Shown: one piece after another, positions 55,850-64,000 of the stretch
Layout of the letters: the number at the start of each line of letters is the position of its first letter
Position numbering within the stretch: position 1 is the first letter of the stretch
NCBI GenBank assembly: GCA_030549175.1
Contig: JAUKUA010000002.1
Location: 5,766,001-5,830,000 of the forward strand
Direction of reading: 5' to 3'
DNA from: Lasiosphaeris hirsuta
Lineage: Eukaryota; Ascomycota; Sordariomycetes; Sordariales; Lasiosphaeriaceae
DNA length: 64,000 nucleotides
The notes under the pieces: model-generated
What the model was told of the DNA's origin: nothing
Seen by the model: only the letters and a program-made list of their open reading frames with translations
Database searches by the model: none
Translations under genes and position numbers: made by a program

Positions 55850-56407
55850 ATGCAGAATCCCTCTTCCTTCGCAGAATGCGTCACCTCTCTGCGCACCTCC
55901 CTCTCCTTCCTTGAGTCATCCGTCGCGATTCTAGGCCACGGCGTCGAGGACCTGCCACGCCTCAGCTCCGTCCTGAAAACCGTCAGGGTCCGTCCTCCCT
56001 CACCTCCAACCCCCCCCCCCCCCCCTTGACTAACCAAACACCAGCACTACGAACTCATCCCCCAACCGACCCTCGCCGCCGCCGAGTCCTCTCTCCGCGA
56101 TGAGATTGGGCCCTTCGTCGCCCTCCTCCTCGACCGCGCCGACAAGCACCTGGAGAGACAGGCGCGGCGAATCGAGACGCTCAAGGCGCGCGCCGATCTC
56201 AACGCGGGACGGCTGTCGCACCTACCAGATGACCCGTCCGAGACCAAGAGCGTGGTGAAGAAGGGCAAGGCACTGGACGGCGGGGCGGCGCTGCGGGCCA
56301 AGGTAGTGCGGCAGCGCAAGGAGGCGTTGAAGTACGGCGTGGAGAGGCTAGAGTTGGAGGTGCTGCAGCGGGAGCGGGAGTTGAGGGTGCGGGTGGGCGA
56401 TGTTTGA
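55850..56407 (+). CDS. SPC19: DASH/Dam1 complex subunit Spc19, 166 aa
   Basis: Spc19 is one of the ten subunits of the DASH ring that couples kinetochores to spindle microtubules. Exon 1 (55850-55987) and exon 2 (56045-56407) are joined by a 57-bp intron with donor GTCCGT, a C run and acceptor CCAG. The N-terminus SFAECVTSLRTSLSFLESSV and VEDLPRLSSVLKTVRHYELI match the conserved Spc19 start, and PQPTLAAAESSLRDEI follows. The C-terminal half is a Lys/Arg/Glu-rich coiled coil. An in-frame upstream ATG at 55808 lies only in the leader and would add 14 residues absent from the family pattern. It borders the decaying region on the left and is itself intact. Confidence 0.9.
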
Positions 56408-57786
56408 GGGCCGTGAATCACAAATACTTAGGGGGTTGTAGGAGGGATATGGTCGTGATATCAGTACGAGTCTAGAGTTCAACCTAGCTTGGCTGGGCAC
56501 GATACATCCTGGGCACGATACATCGGGGGACGCGGAGCCAGGCCACTCTCTTGGGCGGTGTAGATGGATGTCATGGGTGACGTGGGAAGTCAAATACTGA
56601 CTACAGCGCACATGGTCATGTAATCTTTGGCGCAGCCAGACTGTCAGAGTATCTGACCTGACCTGGCAGGGGCGTCGGAGACTGGAACTCAAAGGCCCTT
56701 ACTCCCAGCCCTGGCTCTGACCACAGGACAAGAGCCGCCGGCCTTGAATCCTTGTTGAGCAAGCGGGAGATGCGCGTTGTTATAGCTATAGATAGACACA
56801 CGGCATAGCACTTCAAGCTGCAGCAACAAAGCTGGCAACTCACTACCGACCTTTGTTGAAACAATCTGAAATACGACAATCGTCGAAGAGAGCACATACC
56901 GGAAACCGCCCACCTGGGTCGGTCTTCATTCCCGTCCCCTGCCCCCCGCCCCCCAACACAGCCTAACGAGATCTCATCTGTCAGGCTGCTAAATGACAAT
57001 GCCACCCTCATATCCGACCCCGGAAATCTCACTGGCAATGTTTCACGATTTTACTTGTCAAAAGTCTTTTCAATTTCATTTCAATTCAGCATCTCGAGAC
57101 GGAGGGCTTCTTTAATGATCCCATGGCCTTTCACCATTCGCCATTTGCCAAACCCAGTTCCCATTGCCGTAATTCATCATGATATCTCTCTTTCTCCGCT
57201 TCTGTACCCGGCCACACAGAGGAAAACAATAAAAACTCGAAAGGTACTACCTGGCAGAAGAGCATGTCGGAGGCAGGATCTGGTAGTAGACAAATGATAA
57301 TAAGAGGTGCCAGTATGGGTCGGTAAAAGGTCTCTCACATACACAAAGTAGTACAAGAATAAAGAAGGGTAAAAAAAGGCAAAAGAAAGAGCACGCCGCG
57401 AAGCCAGTCGATCCACCCAAACGGTCCTTGTTTTTTTGCCCACACATCCAAAGCAAAGGCATTGCTAGTTGCGTGCCGGCAAAGTGTCATAACCAGGCCA
57501 AAAAAAAAAGGAGGCGATGAGGGGCACATGCTCATCCGTCATGTCCTCCGTCGCGAATTTTCCAAGCAAAAGTGGCAGGGCGAGCGCCAGTTTGGGTTCG
57601 CTGCCGCCTGACTCCTCATGTACGCCGGATGGATCAGTTCGGGTTAGGGTATATAGAACGTCATCCAGACGATTCGCGAAATCATCCACGTAGTATCATG
57701 CGCCGTTTTCCATTGCAAAGCAATTCATGGCAAGCCACCTCGGGTGACTTGTTAGACTCTCCTCACGCTCCGTCGAGGTGGGGCTT
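56408..57786. other. Convergent intergenic region between SPC19 and SHO1
   Basis: This is about 1.4 kb with no gene. It contains a duplicated TGGGCACGATACATC near 56494-56525 and A-rich runs near 57370 and 57500. Confidence 0.55.
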
Positions 57787-58807
57787 CTATAATAGGATGA
57801 GGTAATTGCTGGGTGCGATACCCGTTTGCCCGTTCTCCTTGCGTGCTTGCCACCACCTCCCGCTGACGTCGCTGACTTCGAGGATCTCGTGCTTCGAGAA
57901 CGAGATCTCATTGGCATCATCAGGGTTGGCCTCGTAGCTGTAGATGGCCTTTGCCCGGTAGGGATACTCGGTGGGAGGGACGATCTCTGTATCCGGTTGC
58001 CCTGGCGTGGGAGCTGCCGCCTTCTGAGCGGGTGCTGCGGGGAACGTTGGGGGTAGGGCCGAGTTGCGCATGGTTGAGGGCATGCCACCGACGGGCGACG
58101 GGTTCTCGAGTCCGTTAAGCTGAGCCGTGTACATTTGCGGGGGTTGTACCGAGGTGGAGGTCTCGGGGCGGCCGATGCCGTACCCGCCACCCATAGTTTG
58201 CCTGCTTGTTGACGATTCCTTGGCGAGAGCAAAAGAGTCGATATACGCACGAGGGACGGCAGATGGGGCGGAGCCAAAGTAGAAGATCCAGACAATCTAA
58301 AAATAAAAATAAAAACATTAGCAACGATGTGGACAAAATCTCAGCGACAAAACGTACCGTCACCATGGCTAGGAGAATGAATCCAGCAGACGCGGCCTCT
58401 CGGGCGGCATTGTTGGTGTAAATCAGCCCATTGACTGATGATGTCGACAGGATCAAGCCGCAGCCTAGGTACCCAACGATCGCAACATGATACGTCTGCG
58501 TGCTGTCCGAGGCGATCACGACAAAAATGCCGATGATGGCAAAGAAGTAGAAGACGACGGTCCACCACGTGAATAGAGGGAATGTTGGCCTCGTCTGAAT
58601 GTGAGCAAAGACGGCACCGAAGAAGGCGATAATCCATGCGAGCTAGTGTTGCAGAGTCAGGGTCAGCATTTGAGCACTCAAGGTCGGGGGGCGTCAGAGC
58701 GCCAGACTTACTGCGGAGATGGAAATGGTCGCAAGAGCAAAGGGATCACCGATCACGTTGCCCATGCTGATGCGCTTGCGGCCATATTGCACCCTAGAGT
58801 TTTCCAT
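57787..58807 (-). CDS. SHO1: Sho1-type osmosensor, 4-TM protein with SH3 domain, 296 aa
   Basis: Sho1 is a plasma-membrane scaffold of the HOG osmotic-stress MAPK pathway and also acts in morphogenesis. Three exons fit: 58807-58712, 58642-58358 and 58296-57787, in phase (297 codons with stop). Exon 1 has [18 protein letters not shown]. Exon 2 completes four TM helices with [35 protein letters not shown] and [19 protein letters not shown]. Exon 3 has a disordered linker and a C-terminal SH3 domain: [20 protein letters not shown], then [20 protein letters not shown], ending three residues later, as in the family. It is intact and typical in size. It is not fully visible as one frame because introns split the membrane part. 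Confidence 0.93.
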
Positions 58808-61800
58808 TTTCCTGAGAGACGGAGAATGAAGTGAGCCGTAGGAGGGCATAAGGGCGAGTGTGCCAAGGTCTAGCGAATAAAATGGCGGACAGGTTGTAAG
58901 TTTCGCAGCGTGGCGACTCAATTGAAGCAAGCTCAGAGCATGAGACACCGGGGACGCTGTGTCGTGGGGTGCTAGCGGTGGTGGCAGTGCCCTCGGATAA
59001 TTTTAACCAGGGTGTGGTTGGATGGTGCAAAGGAGCGACTTGGGCGGGCTGGGCGGGCTGGGCGGACAGAAATGGCTGGTGCGGCCGCAGCAGTCAAAAA
59101 TAAAATGGCGGAATACTCAAAACCAGCGCCGGCAAGTCGTCACAATGAGAGACTGAAGAAGAAAACGGTGTCCAGCAACGGAATGCTCCTCGGGGTTCTG
59201 GTCCTGCAACCCGGTGGGCAACGGTTGAATGGGGGTCGAGGTTGAGTTGGTCAAGTTGGAATCCCAAGCGGCGGGGAGCGATGCAATCGATCTGATCAAT
59301 CGGATTCGCAGGTGGAAGCGCGCGGAAAAGACGAGCAAGCGTCTCCAAATATCCTTCGTGGTGACGGTCGTTCCTTGTTCTCGCTGCCAATTCAAGATGT
59401 CGGTTGATCCACAAGCCTGCGTCTCCCCCTTTCTTTTCGCTGCGGGTCTGGGGATGCCCCTGTGTCGCGGTCGCAGTACCTGCCGGCGTATATTTCCAAT
59501 CGTCAAGACGGTCGTGCGGGGATCGAAATCCGAAATTCGAGTACCGGCGGTGGTGAGGACGGGCCGTCGAGGGGAGAACTGAAGGTCGAACGGGGAAGTC
59601 GAAGTCAAAGTCGGGAGAAGGGGAGAGAAAAGAGGAGTCGGGGGGGAAAGAGTGGTGTTAATGGTGTTAATGCAAGTCTGGGTGTCGGAGAGTGGAAGGA
59701 GGCACTGCACGCTGGGGGCCTGTGGCCTGCGTGGACTTGCGTGGTCTGGGAAGGGCGGGAGGTGGATGTGACTGGCCAAGGGAGGAGCCAGGAGTGAGCG
59801 GGACTGGGATTTGCCCGGGATGTTGGACGGGTCCAATGAGCCAAGCTGTGGTGTGTTAAATGGCTGAGGAGGGTTGGTGGTGCGTGCGCACCTTCGAATG
59901 CCAAGCGATGTCCCTGGACTGCTTTTGGCCCTTTTGGCTGACACTTTCCAGCGTCAGGCACGCCAGACGAACCGCAAAGCCGCTGGCAATACCTCCTGTC
60001 CATCCCATCGCTGCTCGGCAATCTAGTCTTGACAGCGAGAATTGTATGTTGATTTGCCGCCAGTGACTGCTAAACTCGGGGGCATTTTGACACTCAACTA
60101 CCTCATCAATGTTGCTATCTACTGCTACGATGCTACGGATGCTACCTTGCGGCCAGCACTCGGACGGCGGGAAGAGATGCTCGGGAGCTGGCCCAGGAGT
60201 GGTGACACAGCGTCCTCGCGAGCGGCCCTTCGAGGTCTGCCCCTCTCGCCAACCCAACCTTGTTCCCGTCGCTCGCGCAACATCTCGCGCAGGTCTCCCC
60301 TTCTCGATGCATCTGATCTGCCAGACACTGCCAAACAAGCCTCGCCTCCTGCGTATCCCGTCATGGTGGACGGCTGTCTACATCAGCATCAGCCGACGGT
60401 GATGTGTTTCGACAGTGCAAGTTCAACCTGGCGACTCCCCCCGCTCCACAGTCTCCTGTCTCCTGTCTCGGTGCCGGGAGGTGATTCCGAGTCCTGGAAA
60501 AGAAAGACTGAGCACTGCCCCCCCCCCCCTGTGAGGCTTGTAAGGCGCTGGACGGGCACCATCCAGACGAGTGGGGAGCCGTGTTTGGCCGCGCGCGGCG
60601 AGGGGGCGACTCGACGGGATGTTTGGGAAGAAAACTGGACAATTGACGTCTGCAGGCCAATCAAGGAGGCGGCGACACGACCTTTTCGAGTCCCGATGGA
60701 CGGTTTGAGATCTGGCCAGGGATTCCATTCGCTGCCCGATGGGGGTAAGGAGAGGAAGCACGACGCGTGCTGATAGGCCCACATCCAGTCGTCCCAAATC
60801 AGCCTGCTGGCCCCGGGCCCTCCCAGGACCTCCTGCGTCTTGAGCGTCTTGGCTACCCACACACACAATTGCTCACAGCTGCACCCAACGCCGGCAAGTC
60901 CCAGACTCCGGGGCTTTTTGGGCGCCAGAGCGGGCAAGAAAACTGTCGTGTTACCGAAGGCTCGTGCCTTCGACTGCCCATGCAGGGATGAACATCACGG
61001 TTTCAAGACCCAGCAGAGGGCCTCAGGGCACACGAGGGCGATGCGCATCCAGCAATGAGCGGTTCCAACTCCGACCCCAATGTTCCATTCGCAAGTTCTA
61101 TTCGCGACCGTCCACCGTCATGCCCGTCGACATGCAAACGCACACACCAGAGACACAGAACACAGAACACAGAACACCCGCTCGTGGGCGGCCGGGTTTT
61201 TTGTCACACTGACTGAGGCCCCGCCAAAGTCGGCACAGAGGGGCTATTTTGTTGGCGGATCGAGTCTTGTCTACGGGTCTCCTCCAAGCTGCGACACGGA
61301 CACTTAGCGTCAGGAGTCGTTGCTAGCGCTCACCAAAATATCCGAATACCCACCACTAACGTTTGCGGGGACAGAGTCTGCACCGAAAAACTCTGGCCGA
61401 TGGAGCTATTCCGTCGGTGATGTCAGCCATGGCAGGCATATACCGTCCACTATTGATGGAGGACGGACTCGGGGTCTTGGTCCCGTCCCGATTGCTGAGG
61501 CTGTTCCCCAAAGAAGATGCGGCCGGTAGCCTCGAGGACAGACAGGCTGGGAGTTGACCCCTGGATCGGCGACGGAACGTCAATTATTACTGCAATGGCG
61601 AGTGCGGCGCGTGCAATGCATTGCATTGATATCGACAAAAATGCCAGCTGTGGGACACATATCACGAGCGATGCAAAAATTTGATTCTCGGTGTGTCGTG
61701 GCACCGCTGAGCAGAGAGCGCCTTTCTCGCCCACCGAGACTCAGTCGGCGCCCCGGATTCCGAGCTGCCCCTCTCCTTGTCGATCAATTATATCGATTGC

Positions 61801-64000
61801 ACTATTGACCCCCCCCCCTCCTCCGCCCAGCCGCACAATGTCTTGGAGTTGTGGCGTCGAGACAGCTGCTGGCTCAACGCTCGCTACGTGAATTTTTCTT
61901 TCTTTTCTGTGTTGGCAGTTGCAGAGTGTCTTCTCCCGATGCCAATGGCGACGGAGAAGCAGTAAATCACTGTTCACCGCCGTCTTACGCGCTCTCTTTG
62001 CCGTCTTGCGCCCCTGGCTATCCCACAAAAAGCCGCATCACGGCGTGCGGTACCTGCGTTAGCTCTCCGAGTGCGGGGCCCTTTTGCCCAACGTGGCTTT
62101 CGAGTTGATCGAACTACGGGACTGAACTTGGAATCAAGTCCCAAGAAGCGATAGCAGCCGCTTTCCTGGCGGTGGCCCATCTGCCATTGATGAATTACGT
62201 CCTTGGGATAAAGTTTAAATTCCAACGCTCTCCTCATTATCATCCGAACCTCCCTCGCGGCCAACCTGCGTCCCAGAGCGCAGAGGCTCGGGAAGTGATT
62301 GGGAGCTAATAGCGTTGGCCCGTTGAGATTCACCCGAGAGACCCCAAACGCACACACCCTTCGGGGTATAGAGAACATTAATAAGGCGAAGGACCGTGAT
62401 GCGAATAGGAAGTGATCTCTAGACCAACAGCTATATTGAATCGATATTGGCAGCCCTTCCGAGTTTATGGACATAATTACAGACAGAAAGCTTCGTTTTT
62501 GACATGGACCCCCTGGCACTGCATTCCCCCCCCCCGCCCAGAAACTGTTAAGCCACATGTGGCTATACCGTCGCTACTAATTCCTAGGATTCCTAGGGGA
62601 AGTGGGGGAGACTGTGGCGGAACGGGTGCGCAACCCCCCTTTCAGTCACTGTAACACAACCAATAAAGGCCATAAGCAGATGCTACCTCACCTTATTAAC
62701 ACCCAACACATAAGGCACACGTGAAAAGCAAGCTCTTCATCGAGGCATTCAGCCCTGCGGCCTCGCCACCCTTCCCTCTGGAAAATTGGTGAATGAGTGC
62801 CCAAAACCGACGTGGCAACTTGGTGCCAGTGGTGATTGATGTCCAATTCGCCTTGTGGGCAAAACACGCCAACATCAGATGCGCTGGGCTCTCTCGGCGT
62901 GTTCATAGACCTCCACAACAACAGCGTCATTGTCTCGCTCAAACAACCGAATTGTCATGATGTTTCTATGTCCATTTCCTCTCGCCTGAAACCGCCTGCC
63001 AGCCGCATCAGCGATGTGCTCGCTCCAACCATAACCACCCCCAACACCAATTAGCTTTTGTCAATCCGCTGCGTGATGTGCAAAATCCAGGCTGCATGCA
63101 TGCTTGCATCACCATGCCGGCCATTACACAAGTTGAAACTCCATGTTTGCTTTGTTGTCGTGATCAACAGTGGGCGCGCGCATGGCCAGCCAAAGCTTGG
63201 TGTTGTGTGATCCCACCCATGGAAGGGAACCGTTGCATCAGGCAGAGCCAGCCAAGCCCTTTGCCCTCGGGGTTCGCCAGACAGGCTTCTCCATGTCTCC
63301 AGGCTGCCGCTGGGGGTTTAAAGCTGAGTTTATTGACAGTGGGTTTGTTTAGAGTCAGTTGCTCAGCCCTCGGCGCGCCCAGCAGCGATCCCATTCCCGC
63401 CAGAGAGCCCTCCAATCTTGGAACCCAAAATATCATGGCAACTGGAACGGGAATTCTTCTTCGTCTGAAGTAAGTCCTTCGATGACTTTAGCCACGCAGG
63501 CGAGTTCAAGCGGTTTGGGCATGGCCGGCCACGGTGGCATGGTCCACGTTCGTATGGGCGATGCGCCTAGGGTAAATTGGCTTTTGAAACACGGAGACGC
63601 AACTCCCGGAGCGTCATGTCACACCCACACCCACACCTACACAGCCCGCCGCAGACGCTGACCTCTTCTGGCTTGAGTCTCTGAGACCCCCAGATTTGAA
63701 TATCCTAGTATTCCGCATGCACGCATGCAGCCGGGTCTGCAGCTTCGATCAACCGAGATCTCAGTCTGCCCCCCGATCCTAGCTGCCCGTAATGTTATGT
63801 ACATATTATGTGACGATGCTGTTGCATCAATCCGTGAGGCTGAGCTTCCCAGATCGTTCAGGGCAGGATATAGCCCCGCCGAATCAGTAGAAGACATATT
63901 TTTGCCCTTGAGCCAGCGGACATCGCAGGCATCGCCAAGCCCGGATAATGCTGCCATGAGCCGAGCCGAACACAGCTATCCGCTTTGGTAACCTGTCCTC
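58808..64000. other. About 5.2 kb without a supportable gene
   Basis: The first 1 kb or so is the SHO1 promoter. Several frames of 100-275 residues exist (for example near 59117-59944 minus and 60042-60773 plus), but they have low-complexity or Arg/Pro/Ser-skewed composition, no motif and no ordered splice signals. C runs occur near 60520, 61810 and 62527, and CACACC repeats near 63622. It may hold a long leader, a noncoding RNA or decayed DNA. Confidence 0.5.

Noticed and set aside
59117..59944. Minus-strand 275-codon frame
   Set aside because: Pro/Ser/Thr-skewed with no domain or conserved pattern. Likely chance in GC-rich DNA.
60042..60773. Plus-strand 243-codon frame
   Set aside because: No domain, low plausibility and no ordered neighbours or splice structure.

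Overview
The window is nuclear DNA of a filamentous ascomycete (Pezizomycotina, most likely a Sordariomycete). The evidence is the gene content: a membrane-anchored GH3 glucosidase, a PDR-type ABC transporter, a Dal5-like permease, a HET-domain gene, a tricalbin-like protein, the DASH subunit Spc19 and the osmosensor Sho1. The introns also fit: mostly 46-78 bp, GT-AG, with CTAAC/CTGAC-like branch sites. Nothing bacterial or viral is seen. No tRNA, rRNA or CRISPR array was recognised by eye.

Layout. 0-12.4 kb: a GH3 beta-glucosidase cut by the window edge, a short-chain dehydrogenase (SDR) with an in-frame stop, a degenerate kinase with an Asn/Gly-rich tail, a small NLR (HeLo/NACHT-like) remnant, and a full-size PDR transporter on the minus strand. 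12.4-25.5 kb: sparse. It holds a bZIP factor, a nine-exon MFS permease, several weak or decayed coding stretches and a secreted amidohydrolase. 25.8-34 kb: a large two-TM protein broken by one in-frame TGA, divergent from an AAA+ ATPase, then a small Cys-rich secreted protein. 34.3-39.9 kb: a tricalbin-like SMP/C2 protein and a second SDR. 40.1-41.6 kb: a complete-length but inactivated Tc1/mariner element with inverted repeats and a TA duplication. 42.3-48.3 kb: a hypothetical protein, an F-box-like protein and a second small secreted protein. 48.5-54.7 kb: a decaying accessory island with ankyrin fragments, a HET-ankyrin gene, a UBA-kinase gene and a secreted-protein pseudogene. 55.8-58.8 kb: core genes SPC19 and SHO1. 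58.8-64 kb: about 5 kb without a supportable gene.

The most striking theme is loss of function. Six loci (SDR, two-TM protein, HET-ankyrin, UBA-kinase, secreted protein, transposase) keep long coherent reading frames interrupted by one to a few stop codons. Many of the stops are explicable as C-to-T or G-to-A transitions, as expected from RIP or cytosine deamination. The broken host genes concentrate in families that vary between strains (HET, fungal kinases, secreted proteins), while housekeeping genes are intact. Allorecognition-like parts recur (NLR remnant, HET-ankyrin, kinase with a Rad23-like UBA domain), which suggests an accessory region under birth-and-death evolution. No single clearly new system could be proven from sequence alone.
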